NCBI GenBank assembly: GCA_937880175.1 | Contig: CALFLO010000014.1 | Location: forward strand, 1-43,086 | Reading direction: 5' to 3' | Origin: an uncultured Gluconobacter sp. | GTDB lineage: Bacteria; Pseudomonadota; Alphaproteobacteria; Acetobacterales; Acetobacteraceae | DNA: 43,086 nt | In this document: piece by piece, positions 7,274-16,983 of the stretch | Position numbering within the stretch: position 1 is the first letter of the stretch | Layout: each line of letters starts with the position of its first letter | Program-made: the position numbers and the translations under genes | The notes under the pieces: generated by a model | The model's input: the letters and a program-made list of their open reading frames with translations, nothing else | What the model was told of the DNA's origin: nothing | Database searches by the model: none

Positions 7274-10216
7274 TCAGGATGCACCCCATCGCCGCATCAG
7301 AATCATGGCAAGCTGCGACGGTGCCACCCCCAGCGGGACAGCAAGCCCGGTTATGCCTTTCCTGACCCGTTCGCCCTGCGCGCCCAGATCAAAACAGACT
7401 GCCTCAAGCCCCCCCCGCCAGACCTGCCCCAGAGCGTAGCACCATGTTTCGGGCGCAATGGAGGGGATGAGGCCTACATCCGGCTGCTGCTGGCGGATCA
7501 GGTCCTGAACCTCGTCCTCGCGATATTCACCCGTAACCCGGACCCCACGGGAGATCAGGGCATCGTCGTCATGCGTATGGCCCACCAGGGACAGCACGAT
7601 CGGCAGGCGATGGGTCTGGATTTCGTCCGCCAGCGCCAGCAGGACATCATAGCCCTTCCACTGGCTGATTCCCCCCACCACACAGACCCTGAGCGGCTGC
7701 CCGTACGCCGCGCGACGGTTGGGCACGATCCCTGCCTGAAGCGCCGAGTCATCCTCGAGCGGCATGGCCTCGATGGTCAGGCCGGGGAAATGCCGGCAGA
7801 TCCGCCGGACCGTATCCTCCGAAGGGGCCATGAGCCTGCGCGCACCGGACAACTCCCCGGCGGAGCGCGCCAGAAGCTCGGGAATCGTGAGGTCTTCGCC
7901 GAGATAGCTCCCCCAGCGTGCAACACAAAGTTCACATCCCGCCGGGTCCGGTTCCCCGCAGTAACGCCCCGCTCCATCGCAAAGCGAAATGCGCGGACAG
8001 AACCAGACATGGTCATGAATGAAGACGTCATACGGAACGCCCAGCGCCTCGTGCAGGGTCCGAATGCAGGGCGCATGGCCGATCAGATGGTGCCATTCAA
8101 CCGTCTGCACACGCAGGCTGCCGAGCAGGTCCAGCAGGTTCGGCAGCTCATCCGGAAGACGGTATTTCAGGTTGGGAAAGCGCTTTCCGTCCAAAGCATA
8201 TTCGAGCAGGCAGCCATTTTCATGGGGACGAAGCGCGAGGGTCAGCATGCCTTCACCCTCAAAAGCCTTCGATCGCTCGCGCACGACACGCCCGACGCCG
8301 CCACCAGCATCATGCTGCACCATGAGAATGGCAGGCCGCCCCGCGCCCCGATGGATCAGTCGCGCGGCATCCAGTTGGCGGCGCGTTTCATGGAGAGGAT
8401 CGGCCGCAATAAAACGCGCCACAAGGTCATGATAGCCCGGATGCAGGGCGTTGAGGATGTTCAGATTCCGCGCGCCGAGCGAGCTTCGGGCTGCTCCGAA
8501 TGACGCGGATCCGACATGGGCGACGTAAAGTTCCGGTGCAGCCAGATGCCGGAAGCCATTCGCCGTGGCGCGGAGGCAGAAATCGTTCTCCTCCCCATAG
8601 CCCTGCGCGAACAGGTCTTCGCGGAACAGACCCGTCTGGGCCAGGCAGTCCGCAGAAATCGCCATGCAGAACCCATGGGCCGTTGGCAAGTCGATCTCGC
8701 TCACGGGGGCATTGGTCCGGCACAACCGGTCCAGCGCACGCATTTCCGCAAGGGACGGAACCGGGTTGGAACGCTCCGTGGAAGGATAGGACAGAATGGT
8801 CGCATCGTTGGAAAACGGCGTGACCGTACCAACATCCGAAAAAGCCAGTCTTCCACGCAAACGCTCGACCCAGCCCGCAGGAACAAGCGTATCGCTGTTG
8901 AGCAGCAGGATATCCCGGCCGTACGCCGCACGCATGCCGTCATTGGCCGAGACCGGAAAGCCACGGTTCTGGTCATGACGGATCAGGATGATGCAGCCGT
9001 CATCCGCGAGCCGGTCGAGCGCCTGTGCGAGAGACGGATCAGGCGTCGCGTCATCCACGACAATCACCGGCACATCCGCCGGACATGTGGCCAGAACGCT
9101 CCGCAGGCACGCCATGGTCCGGGGCCGATCGGCATAGACCGGGATCACGACCGCACAGCCGGGGCTCTGGCGCGCGTGGCGCGGACGGGTCCTGCGCGGC
9201 TGGACTTTCACAGGGCGTAACCGCGCTGGCAGGCCCCTTCTCTGTCCGGAAACCAGTTTCCCCACCAGAGTATCAACAGGCGCGCCCGTCAGGAGACGCC
9301 CGTTTTCATTCCGCAGATCAAGCGGGCCGTCATCGCTTTGGAAATAGTCATCCGCGGGAACATGAAACACCCGGTAGCGCGCCAGGGGGACGTCACTGTC
9401 CACGTCCTGCGCGAAAGCTTCGGCCCGGATGACGGACCCATCCCACAGGGTAACCAGCGGAACATGTTCAGGTTCGGCCGGCATCCAGATCCAGCCCCTC
9501 AGACCGTCCGCTGCTGCTTCGACGAAAGATTCGCAGCGGGTCAGCGCGGCAATATCGAGCGGACTGCCCAGAACATGCCGCTGCCCGACACGAACCGCCA
9601 GATGCCTTGCCGAACGCCAGCCTGACGGAAGGTCATGAGGGCCGCCCGTGAGGCCTCGCGCAATTTCCTGTCCGTCCAGAAACAGTCGCGCCGGTCGGGA
9701 CGTCCCGATATGGACCGTGCCCGCATTGGACGCCGTCATCCATCCCGGCAATCCCGCAGCAGCAGCGATCTGCTCCGCCAGAGGGTAGGTTTCCGGCGTT
9801 GCATGAAACGCGGATAGGGCCGCCTGCATCCGGTTCGTGGCGTCCTCCATGCACTGCAGCCGCGCAAGACAGACGACTTCGAGAAACGCGGCTTCCCGCA
9901 GTCCGAAATCCTGCCGCAGATCCACCATGCGAACCAGACAGTCCGTCAGCCTGCCCGCAGAGAAACAGGCCAGTCCGACAGACCATTTCAGATTAGGGTT
10001 ATGCCGCGACATCCGCTCGGCCCGTTCGAGCCAGAACAGACCCAGCGATATGTTGCCGCCCTGAAGGGCCGCCTGCCCTCTCGAAAAGGCCTCCTGAGCC
10101 CGGCGGCTCATGGTCTCACGCCACAGGGCACGGTCCTCGTCGCTGACGCCCCGGCCGAACCCCGCATAGGCCGCGCTGGATGTCTTCGAACTGGAGGAGG
10201 AACGATCAGAAGACAC
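7274..10216 (-). CDS. Two-domain glycosyltransferase (GT2 + GT4, 980 aa)
   Basis: This is a large cytoplasmic glycosyltransferase with two catalytic modules. Residues 1 to about 340 start with a Ser-rich segment and helical, TPR-like sequence (SRGQAALQGGNISLGLFWLERAE is one helix pair), followed by a beta-rich part. From about residue 350 a GT-A (GT2) domain shows CAVVIPVYADRP, VIVVDDATPD, HDQNRGFPVSANDG and the DxD-like LLLNSDTLVP. The last 300 residues form a GT-B (GT4) domain with LRVCVVGGISQWKGYDVLL and PETWCYALGQVWRGG. The start is a GTG five bases after the sel1 gene stop and has no clear Shine-Dalgarno, so translational coupling is likely. Such fusions usually build polysaccharide or glycosylate surface proteins; the acceptor is unknown. 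Confidence 0.9.
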   Translation of the reverse strand: MSSDRSSSSSKTSSAAYAGFGRGVSDEDRALWRETMSRRAQEAFSRGQAALQGGNISLGLFWLERAERMSRHNPNLKWSVGLACFSAGRLTDCLVRMVDLRQDFGLREAAFLEVVCLARLQCMEDATNRMQAALSAFHATPETYPLAEQIAAAAGLPGWMTASNAGTVHIGTSRPARLFLDGQEIARGLTGGPHDLPSGWRSARHLAVRVGQRHVLGSPLDIAALTRCESFVEAAADGLRGWIWMPAEPEHVPLVTLWDGSVIRAEAFAQDVDSDVPLARYRVFHVPADDYFQSDDGPLDLRNENGRLLTGAPVDTLVGKLVSGQRRGLPARLRPVKVQPRRTRPRHARQSPGCAVVIPVYADRPRTMACLRSVLATCPADVPVIVVDDATPDPSLAQALDRLADDGCIILIRHDQNRGFPVSANDGMRAAYGRDILLLNSDTLVPAGWVERLRGRLAFSDVGTVTPFSNDATILSYPSTERSNPVPSLAEMRALDRLCRTNAPVSEIDLPTAHGFCMAISADCLAQTGLFREDLFAQGYGEENDFCLRATANGFRHLAAPELYVAHVGSASFGAARSSLGARNLNILNALHPGYHDLVARFIAADPLHETRRQLDAARLIHRGAGRPAILMVQHDAGGGVGRVVRERSKAFEGEGMLTLALRPHENGCLLEYALDGKRFPNLKYRLPDELPNLLDLLGSLRVQTVEWHHLIGHAPCIRTLHEALGVPYDVFIHDHVWFCPRISLCDGAGRYCGEPDPAGCELCVARWGSYLGEDLTIPELLARSAGELSGARRLMAPSEDTVRRICRHFPGLTIEAMPLEDDSALQAGIVPNRRAAYGQPLRVCVVGGISQWKGYDVLLALADEIQTHRLPIVLSLVGHTHDDDALISRGVRVTGEYREDEVQDLIRQQQPDVGLIPSIAPETWCYALGQVWRGGLEAVCFDLGAQGERVRKGITGLAVPLGVAPSQLAMILMRRWGAS

Positions 10217-10221
10217 GGAGG

Positions 10222-11994
10222 TCAGTCATCATCATCCAGCTGCGCCTCGTCCAGAAGGGCAAGCTCCACTTCAGCGTCTTTGATATTCTGGGTTTTCGCA
10301 CGCTCCAGCCAGATACGGCCTTCCACCGGATCGGTGACACCCGCCAGTCCACGCACCAGATAGCGCCCGAGCATCATCTGGGCGAGGCCATTCCCGCGCT
10401 GGGCTGCCTTGCGGAACCACATCTGCGCCTGAGGACGGTTCTCGGGCACGTCATGTCCACCCCCGTACATCGCGGCGAGCGAGAACATGGCATCCACATT
10501 GCCACTCTCGGCCGCGTTCCGGTACAGCGACAGGGCTTTCTCATGATCCTGACGCCCGTTGATGCTTCCCTCCACAAGCAGCCCCGCCACGGTCACCTGT
10601 GCCTCGGCCATGCCCGCATCGGCAGCCTTTTCCATCCAGTAGAGCGCCTGCGTGGGATCGGGCTGCACGCCCCGCCCCTCAAGCAGCATCCTGCCATACC
10701 AGTACTGGGCGTTGACGACGCCATCGGCAGCTTTCTGCATCCAGCGGGCCGCTTCACGTCCGTCCTGCGTGACGGTCACGCCTTCGGCAAAACACACGCC
10801 AAGGTTATAGGCCCCGACCAGATCACCCTTTTCGGCGGCTTTTTCAAACCGGGCATGAAGAGCCTGTTTTTCATCCGGCGTTGCGGCGGCACCCGCAAGA
10901 ATCAGGTTTCCGAAATCCGCATCCGCATGCGCATCACCCGCTTCCGAAGCAACCTTGAACCAGTGCGCGGCAACATCGGGATCCTGATGGACACCACTGC
11001 CCGTCAGATAGAGCAGTCCAAGCGCGCGGGCAGCACCGGCATGTTTCTGTTCCGCTGCCAGACGGTACCATTTGGCTGCTTCGACAAGATTGGGCGGCAG
11101 ATCGCCACCATTGGCACACAGATCCCCGAGCAGGGCCGCGGACTGCGTGTCGCCATTCGTCGCGGCCCGCTTGAGCCAGGTTTCGGCCCGGCCATAATGC
11201 CGGGGCGTACCAGTCCCGTCCAGCAGCATCAGCCCATAACGAGCCTGCGCCGTTACGATATTGCGCTCTGCGGCCTCATGAAAATAGCTGGCAGCTTTCC
11301 CGAGATCCCGTGGCACGCCCGAGCCCGACTCATACATCCGCCCAAGGATGTCAAAAGCAGTGCCAAGACCGCCTTTCGCCGCCTCCAGCAGGTGCCGGGC
11401 CGCGGATGACAGCTCCTCGCCCGTGCTGGCATCCTGCAGGATGGCAAGTGCCACCCCGAGATGACCCTGGGAGCATCCTGCCGCTGCGGAACGGTCATAC
11501 CATGACCGGGCCTGAGGCAGATCCCGCAGGTCCGCGGGGCCGTTTGTCAGAATATATCCCAGAAGGGCCTGCGCATCCGGCGATCCGGCTTCCGCAGCGA
11601 TTTTGGCCCAGCGCAGCCCAAGATGGAAATCCGGATGCCTTGGCCCCACCTGAGGCGTATGGGAGAGGTCCAGCCCTTCACCGGACGTCCGGATTTCAAA
11701 TCCTTCCGGCAGCCCGACCGTGTAAAGCGTTGCCAGCACAAAGGCCGCTTCGATATGGCCAGCCTGAGCAGCCAGATAGATCCATCGGGCACCCTCCTCA
11801 AGACTGGGAGGCACACCAAGTCCGTCCAGATAGGCACGTCCTACCCGGAACGATGCCTCTGCGTCCCCTGCTGCGGCAAGGCGGCTGAGAAGAGCAAATC
11901 CCTTAACGGCACGCCCGGTGTCCGTCAGGTGGATCGCATATTCCAGCTTTCCCTCAGAGGAAAAAAGAGAAGAAAGGCGACGTTTGAACGACAT
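10222..11994 (-). CDS. Sel1-repeat (TPR-like) protein
   Basis: The product has a long run of about a dozen Sel1-like repeats, with the pattern A-x-LG-x2-Y-x2-G-x-GV-x2-D-x3-A-x2-W-x3-AA-x2-G. Clear copies include ILGRMYESGSGVPRDLGKA and ALGLLYLTGSGVHQDPDVA. Such solenoids are protein-interaction scaffolds. There is no signal peptide, so it is probably cytoplasmic, and the tail is very acidic (AQLDDDD). It is followed five bases later by the two-domain glycosyltransferase, so the two probably work together. I chose the ATG at 11994. A GTG at 12003 is possible, but its AGGA is only three bases away. Confidence 0.85.
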   Translation of the reverse strand: MSFKRRLSSLFSSEGKLEYAIHLTDTGRAVKGFALLSRLAAAGDAEASFRVGRAYLDGLGVPPSLEEGARWIYLAAQAGHIEAAFVLATLYTVGLPEGFEIRTSGEGLDLSHTPQVGPRHPDFHLGLRWAKIAAEAGSPDAQALLGYILTNGPADLRDLPQARSWYDRSAAAGCSQGHLGVALAILQDASTGEELSSAARHLLEAAKGGLGTAFDILGRMYESGSGVPRDLGKAASYFHEAAERNIVTAQARYGLMLLDGTGTPRHYGRAETWLKRAATNGDTQSAALLGDLCANGGDLPPNLVEAAKWYRLAAEQKHAGAARALGLLYLTGSGVHQDPDVAAHWFKVASEAGDAHADADFGNLILAGAAATPDEKQALHARFEKAAEKGDLVGAYNLGVCFAEGVTVTQDGREAARWMQKAADGVVNAQYWYGRMLLEGRGVQPDPTQALYWMEKAADAGMAEAQVTVAGLLVEGSINGRQDHEKALSLYRNAAESGNVDAMFSLAAMYGGGHDVPENRPQAQMWFRKAAQRGNGLAQMMLGRYLVRGLAGVTDPVEGRIWLERAKTQNIKDAEVELALLDEAQLDDDD

Positions 11995-12028
11995 GAGCGA
12001 CACGGGTCCTGAATAACTGTCATACGAA

Positions 12029-12052
12029 AACGCCCGGCATGCGCCGGGCGTT
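12029..12052. terminator. Terminator between hlyD-type and sel1-type genes
   Basis: A perfect 10-base inverted repeat pairs AACGCCCGGC (12029-12038) with GCCGGGCGTT (12043-12052) around a four-base loop. On the minus strand it is followed by TTCG, extending the T-run to four. It lies 36 bases beyond the hlyD-type stop, so it likely ends or attenuates the exporter transcript before the Sel1 gene. Confidence 0.75.
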
Positions 12053-12087
12053 CCTTTGAGCGCTTCTAGGGACGCTCCATACTTTTC

Positions 12088-13548
12088 TTATGGCTCCCTC
12101 ATGCCATTGGTGAGCGCAGGCGTAATCTTGTTGAACAGATACTGCATGACAGTCCGCTTTCCGACATCGATATCTGCCGACACGGACATGCCTGGCATCG
12201 GATGGAAGAACGAGGGCTGACCGTGAAGGGTATAACGGTCGATCCGCAGCCGGACACGATAGACGCCTGAAGCGGTGGGGTCGTCGGCCGGAGCATGCGC
12301 GCCTCCTCCTCCGCCGCCATTCTGCGATGATGGCGTGAAGGCATCCGCACTGATGACGCGAACCGTAGCCTCTGCCCCACCATACTGGTCGTAAGGGAAG
12401 GTCGCGAACTTCAGGAGCGCATGGTCTCCGACCTGAACGAAACCCACATCCTGCGAACGCATGACGGCTTCCATTTCGAGGCCAAAGCCCGTGGGAACAA
12501 GGGTGATGAACTGCCCGGCGGACTGCAGGACGGAGCCGACAGACCCCTGTGCAATGGTAAGCACAATGCCGTCTTCGGGTGCGCGCAGCAGAACCAGATC
12601 CTGACGCAGGCGCGCCTTTTCAAAGGAACTGCGATATTCCGCCAGATGGTGCCCGGCTTCAGTCAGATCCGAATAGATCTTGGCCTGCCAGGTCCCGATA
12701 TATCCGTCACGCTCTGCCTTCATGGCGGCCAGCTTCTTGTCGGCGGAATTGGCGCTCTGCTGGGCAGATATCTCTGCCCGCTCCGCTTCCATCAACTCGG
12801 TCTGGGCACCAAGGGTCGAAAGACGGGAGCCAACCTGATCAGCCTGTTCCCTCTGACGCATCTGCAGAACCTCGGAAGCGACGCGCATCTTGCTGCCATA
12901 CATGGCTGCATTTGCCCTATAGCCCTGAATATCGCTTTCAAGACCCGCGATCTGCTGTTCGTAATTCTCGACATGCGCCTGATATTCGGTCTTGCGGCGC
13001 ATGAAGGCGGCACCCTGCTCGACCGAAGCAGGATCGTTCAGGTTGACGTGATAGTCCTGCCCCGAAGCCTCTGCTTTCAGACGGTCATATTCCGCCTGAT
13101 ACGCATCCCGCTGCAGACGCATGTTCGTGATGTCGGCCTCGGTGATGGTCGGGTCGAGATGAGCAAGCACATCACCCTTCTTCACGAAATCGCCGACATG
13201 AACATCAATGGAGCGGATGATCGCCGTTTCAAGCGGCTGCACAACAATGGTCGGCTGCGTCGAAATCAGCCGACCCGGCGTCGAGACAACACGATTGATC
13301 GGAAAGAGTGCCATGGCCGCGAGACAGGCCACAACCAGACCGCCAATCAGCAAAATAATATAACGCGCGGCTGGCGTGGCCGGGAGATTGACCAGACCTG
13401 CGGTGGGCGAGTGGAACTCAAGGAGTGCCAGTGGCATATCGTCGGGCGCGAAAGGATCGGTCGCCGTCCGTGGAACATGCTGGTTGAAGTCTTCATCGGA
13501 CTGGGAAGATGCCCGGTCGTCCTTCGGAATCATGTCGGAAGAGCTCAT
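12088..13548 (-). CDS. HlyD-family type I secretion membrane fusion protein
   Basis: This is the periplasmic adaptor linking an ABC exporter to an outer-membrane channel in type I secretion. It has a cytoplasmic N-terminus of about 60 residues and one membrane helix (YIILLIGGLVVACLAAMALF). A lipoyl half-motif follows (IRSIDVHVGDFVKKGDVLAHLDP), then a long coiled-coil region at residues about 150-310. The second lipoyl half is LLRAPEDGIVLTI, and a beta-barrel domain is interrupted by a Gly-rich loop. The C-terminus MPGMSVSADIDVGKRTVMQYLF is typical of HlyD. An ideal ribosome site (GGAG, seven bases) lies inside the end of the ABC gene, whose stop is two bases upstream. It forms an operon with the exporter. 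Confidence 0.93.
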   Translation of the reverse strand: MSSSDMIPKDDRASSQSDEDFNQHVPRTATDPFAPDDMPLALLEFHSPTAGLVNLPATPAARYIILLIGGLVVACLAAMALFPINRVVSTPGRLISTQPTIVVQPLETAIIRSIDVHVGDFVKKGDVLAHLDPTITEADITNMRLQRDAYQAEYDRLKAEASGQDYHVNLNDPASVEQGAAFMRRKTEYQAHVENYEQQIAGLESDIQGYRANAAMYGSKMRVASEVLQMRQREQADQVGSRLSTLGAQTELMEAERAEISAQQSANSADKKLAAMKAERDGYIGTWQAKIYSDLTEAGHHLAEYRSSFEKARLRQDLVLLRAPEDGIVLTIAQGSVGSVLQSAGQFITLVPTGFGLEMEAVMRSQDVGFVQVGDHALLKFATFPYDQYGGAEATVRVISADAFTPSSQNGGGGGGAHAPADDPTASGVYRVRLRIDRYTLHGQPSFFHPMPGMSVSADIDVGKRTVMQYLFNKITPALTNGMREP

Positions 13549-13550
13549 GA

Positions 13551-15773
13551 TTATTCTCCTTCCGTCAGTTGTCCGGCAGCGCCGGGAACGTCGTTGGCTG
13601 TCATGTGACGATTCTGCTGCAACCAGAGCATGCGGTAGATTTCACAACGCTCCAGCAGGACCCGATGGGGGGCAATATCGATCAGCTTGCCCTGATCCAT
13701 GACGGCGATCTGATGACAGTTCACAAGGGAAGACAGACGATGCGAAACGATCACCATCGTCCGCCCCTTGCCGATCCGCTGCAGATTGGCGTTAACCAGC
13801 GCTTCGGACTCCGGATCCAGAGCCGACGTCGCTTCATCGAGGATCATCAGCTTCGGATCGCTGATCACGGCACGGGCAATGGCAAGGCGCTGCCGCTGTC
13901 CACCCGAGATATTGGTCGAACCTTCTTCGATCCACGTATCGTAACCGGCAGGCATACGTTCGATGAACTCTTCCGCACCGGCAAGACGCGCGGCCCGGAT
14001 TGCATCATCGATCGTCAGTCCCGGGCGTCCCGCCGTGATGTTGTCACGGATCGTCCCCCGGAACAGGAAGTTGTCCTGAAGCACCACACCAAAGGAACGG
14101 CGCAGATGGGTCAGGTTGATTTCGCGCAGATCCACGCCATCGAGACGCAGATACCCCGTATAGTTACGGCTGACGCCCTGAAGAAGACGGGTGATCGTCG
14201 ATTTACCGGACCCGGAGCGCCCCACGAGACCCAGCATCGTTCCGGCCGGAATATCGAACGTGACGTCGTTGAGCGCCTTGGTGGTCGAGCCGGGATAGCA
14301 GAAATCAACATGGTTGAATGACAGCGCGCCCTTGACGACAGGACGCATTCCCGTCGTCAGCGCCTTGGTTTCCGTCGGCTGGTTCAGCACCATGCCAGCT
14401 TCGCTCAGGGAGACACTGACCTCGTTGAACGCTTCCATCAGCTTGGCGAGGTTGACCAGCGGGCTGGCGACACGCCCACCGAGCATCATGAAGCCCATGA
14501 GCGCGCCGGACTGCATGGAACTGGAATTCGTCAGGATCAGATAGGCACCAACCAGAATGATGCCCCGGTTGATGAAGATTTCGAACGGCATGACCAGAAT
14601 CTGTGGCCAACTGGCCATGCGACCGGCGGCCAGTTTCCAGCGCACCACATCTGCCGTGCGCTCGTCCCACATCTCGCGCCGGGTCGATTCCAGAGCCAGC
14701 GTCTTGACCGTCCGGATACCGGCGACCGTCTCGTAGAGAATGGAGCCACGCTTCATTTCCGCGAGAACCTGCCGCCCGATCACACGCGTGACCGAGGGCA
14801 GGAACATCACCACGATCAGGCCAATACACCCGGCCCCGGCCAGCGTCATCCATGCGAGAGTCGGGCTCATCACGAACAGGACTGGCAGGATCACGATCAG
14901 GGTAAAGAGATCCAGCAGGGTGCTCATCAGCTGTCCGGTCAGGAAGTCCCTGACCTTGAAGACGGCCATGAAGCGTCCAAGGATCTCACCCGTCTGTTCA
15001 CGCTCGTAGAACTCGAGCGGAAGGGCGAGCAGCCTGTTGAAAGCATGCAGCGAGATACGGGCGTCCAGTCGGGTGGACAGGATCAGGGAGAGCTCGCGCC
15101 GGGCATAGGTCAGCAGGATTTCGTAGAACGACAGGATGATGACGAAGCCGGTCAGGGAAATCAGCGTCGCCATGGAGTGGTAATTCACCACCCGGTCGAC
15201 GACCTGCATGACAATCAGGGCAGGAAAAATCTGAAGGATACTGAGGATCAGCGACGCAAAGGCGATATCCCGCATCACCTTCTTCTCGCGAAGCACCATC
15301 TTCGCGAACCAGAGCAGGTCGAACTTGGCATCGGATTCGGATTCGTCACGCCGGCGTTTGACCAGCAGAACATCCCCGGTCCAGACCTGCATGAGGCGCA
15401 GCTCGTCGACAGGAACCGGGGCGTCACCGTCGCCACCCATCGGATCACGGAGCCAAACCACGCCCTTTTCGGCGTCGGCACGCACCATCAGACCGGCCGA
15501 CCCGTCCTTGAACATCAGGACAACTGGCGGAGCATTACGGATCTTGACGAGATACCGCCACCGCAGGCGCATGCCCTTGGCGACGGCTCCCTGCTCGTTC
15601 AGCCATCTCGCAAGGGTCGCGGGAGAGGGCGAATCCTCACCTGGTTCCGCCGCAAAATCGCGGATATCCAGTTCCAGACCGTGATAACGGGCTGCGGCCA
15701 GGACAGCGTAAAGCCGGATAACGGTCGGACTGACTCTTCCGCCGGGGCCTGACAAGCTCTGGGTATGCTCCAC
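13551..15773 (-). CDS. Type I secretion ABC exporter (HlyB-like, degenerate C39 domain)
   Basis: This inner-membrane exporter moves unfolded proteins directly out of the cell. Residues 1 to about 140 form a C39-peptidase-like domain that lacks the catalytic Cys, as in HlyB, so it should bind rather than cleave its substrate. The membrane domain follows from about residue 165 with six hydrophobic segments. The nucleotide-binding domain then shows Walker A GRSGSGKST, the Q-loop VLQDNFLFRGTIRDNI, signature NISGGQRQR, Walker B LMILDEATSALD and H-loop IVSHRLSS. The 740-residue length fits the family. The start is a GTG with GAGG seven bases upstream. No RTX-type substrate or TolC is seen in the window. 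Confidence 0.93.
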   Translation of the reverse strand: MEHTQSLSGPGGRVSPTVIRLYAVLAAARYHGLELDIRDFAAEPGEDSPSPATLARWLNEQGAVAKGMRLRWRYLVKIRNAPPVVLMFKDGSAGLMVRADAEKGVVWLRDPMGGDGDAPVPVDELRLMQVWTGDVLLVKRRRDESESDAKFDLLWFAKMVLREKKVMRDIAFASLILSILQIFPALIVMQVVDRVVNYHSMATLISLTGFVIILSFYEILLTYARRELSLILSTRLDARISLHAFNRLLALPLEFYEREQTGEILGRFMAVFKVRDFLTGQLMSTLLDLFTLIVILPVLFVMSPTLAWMTLAGAGCIGLIVVMFLPSVTRVIGRQVLAEMKRGSILYETVAGIRTVKTLALESTRREMWDERTADVVRWKLAAGRMASWPQILVMPFEIFINRGIILVGAYLILTNSSSMQSGALMGFMMLGGRVASPLVNLAKLMEAFNEVSVSLSEAGMVLNQPTETKALTTGMRPVVKGALSFNHVDFCYPGSTTKALNDVTFDIPAGTMLGLVGRSGSGKSTITRLLQGVSRNYTGYLRLDGVDLREINLTHLRRSFGVVLQDNFLFRGTIRDNITAGRPGLTIDDAIRAARLAGAEEFIERMPAGYDTWIEEGSTNISGGQRQRLAIARAVISDPKLMILDEATSALDPESEALVNANLQRIGKGRTMVIVSHRLSSLVNCHQIAVMDQGKLIDIAPHRVLLERCEIYRMLWLQQNRHMTANDVPGAAGQLTEGE

Positions 15774-16133
15774 GAAATGTCCTCTATGCTGTTGTCGCGC
15801 CAGGGCGGACCAAAGGGCGGCACCAAAGGCAGGAACGCCAGTTCATCTTCTCATGAATAGAGAAGACTCGCTTTTCCGTCACCACCCCTGCAGGCAGGAA
15901 CTGAAAAATACCTCGCGTCCGCATAGTCCACAGAGATCAAAAACTCATTAACGGCTTCAAGCATAGACGCCCTCATCACAAGGGCGTTTTATTAAAAACA
16001 CGGAACATGAGCAGAAAAGCCATCTCCCATGTCCTGTTATTCCCGGCCTGACGTTTTTGTCTTTTCCATCTTCGTCGCGGCGGTTCCGGCTTTTGGAAAG
16101 CTGCCAGCCTTCTGCGGTACGCCAGAAAGACCG
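15774..16133. other. Intergenic region with hairpins, possible small RNA
   Basis: There is no protein gene here. The region holds a seven-base inverted repeat (TCTTCTC at 15846-15852, GAGAAGA at 15860-15866), a CCTGCAGG palindrome, and a plus-strand terminator at 15967-15990. The flanking genes are both on the minus strand, so the plus-strand terminator has no coding gene to serve. The exporter promoter should also lie here, but I could not place it. Confidence 0.4.
15967..15990 (+). terminator. Orphan plus-strand intrinsic terminator
   Basis: The stem pairs ACGCCCT (15967-15973) with AGGGCGT (15981-15987) around a seven-base loop, followed by TTTATT on the plus strand. The minus strand has no T-run after the hairpin. 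No plus-strand coding gene lies upstream within the intergenic space. Confidence 0.6.
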
Positions 16134-16907
16134 TTACTTCGTCGTATAGCCGCCATTGACGAGAATGGTCTGGCCGGTCATCCACCAGCCGTCCGAAACC
16201 AGGCATCGGATAATGGGGACAATATCCTCGATATCAGTCAGGCCTGTTTTGCTCAGGGACGACAGGGCTGCGGCAGTCCTGTGATAAGCCACGGCTTCCG
16301 GAGCCTCCTGCCCATAAAAGAACGGCGTATCCATCGGGCCCGGGCCGATGGCATTGACGGAAATCCCCCGTGCGCCGAATTCCTTCGAGGCTGCACGCGT
16401 GACATGCTCGACGGCAGCCTTGGAGCCAGCATAAGTCGAATAGAACGGCGTATAGGCCCCAAGCAGGGACGTTACGATGGTCAGGAGCTTGCCGTTGTCA
16501 TTCAGGTGACGCCCGGCTTCCTTGATGAAAAAATAGGCAGCCTTCGTGTTGACCGCGAACATCTCGTCATACTCGGCCTCGGACGTCTCAAGGATCGGCT
16601 TCTTGAGAACCTTTCCGGCCGTGTTGATGGCGATATCCGGCTTTCCCAATGCTGCAACGACGTCGGTGAACAGCTTTTCATTCGCCGCCGCCGTTGTCAG
16701 GTCCCCCTGAAAAGCCTGCGCCCGTACACCTTGGGCTTTCAGAGCCGCGACAGTAGCCTCGGCATCCGCGCGCGTGGCGGCACTGTTATAGTGAATGGCA
16801 ATGGCCGCTGCGCCCTGTGCGGCGAGATCGCGCGCAATCAGGCCCCCGAGATTTTTGGCGCCGCCCGTGATGAGAGCGGTTTTTCCCTTGATGCTGTGAT
16901 CGGCCAT
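16134..16907 (-). CDS. Short-chain dehydrogenase/reductase (SDR)
   Basis: This is an NAD(P)-dependent oxidoreductase of the classical SDR fold, 257 residues. The nucleotide-binding motif is TGGAKNLGG (residues 14-22), a TGxxxGxG variant. The NAG motif is N95-T-A-G98, and the catalytic set is N120, S147, Y159 and K163 (YAGSK). The C-terminus WMTGQTILVNGGYTTK is typical of the FabG-like subgroup. The start is the ATG at 16907 with AGGA nine bases upstream; the frame remains open far upstream through the divergent regulator, but that part is not coding. It is divergent from a LysR regulator that probably controls it. The substrate cannot be told from sequence. Confidence 0.93.
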   Translation of the reverse strand: MADHSIKGKTALITGGAKNLGGLIARDLAAQGAAAIAIHYNSAATRADAEATVAALKAQGVRAQAFQGDLTTAAANEKLFTDVVAALGKPDIAINTAGKVLKKPILETSEAEYDEMFAVNTKAAYFFIKEAGRHLNDNGKLLTIVTSLLGAYTPFYSTYAGSKAAVEHVTRAASKEFGARGISVNAIGPGPMDTPFFYGQEAPEAVAYHRTAAALSSLSKTGLTDIEDIVPIIRCLVSDGWWMTGQTILVNGGYTTK

Positions 16908-16983
16908 GAGAGGCTGTCCTCGCGCTGTATGGATGATGACAGCGACTATGATTTGTCGAAACTTCCGGAAAAAGCGTGAAATT

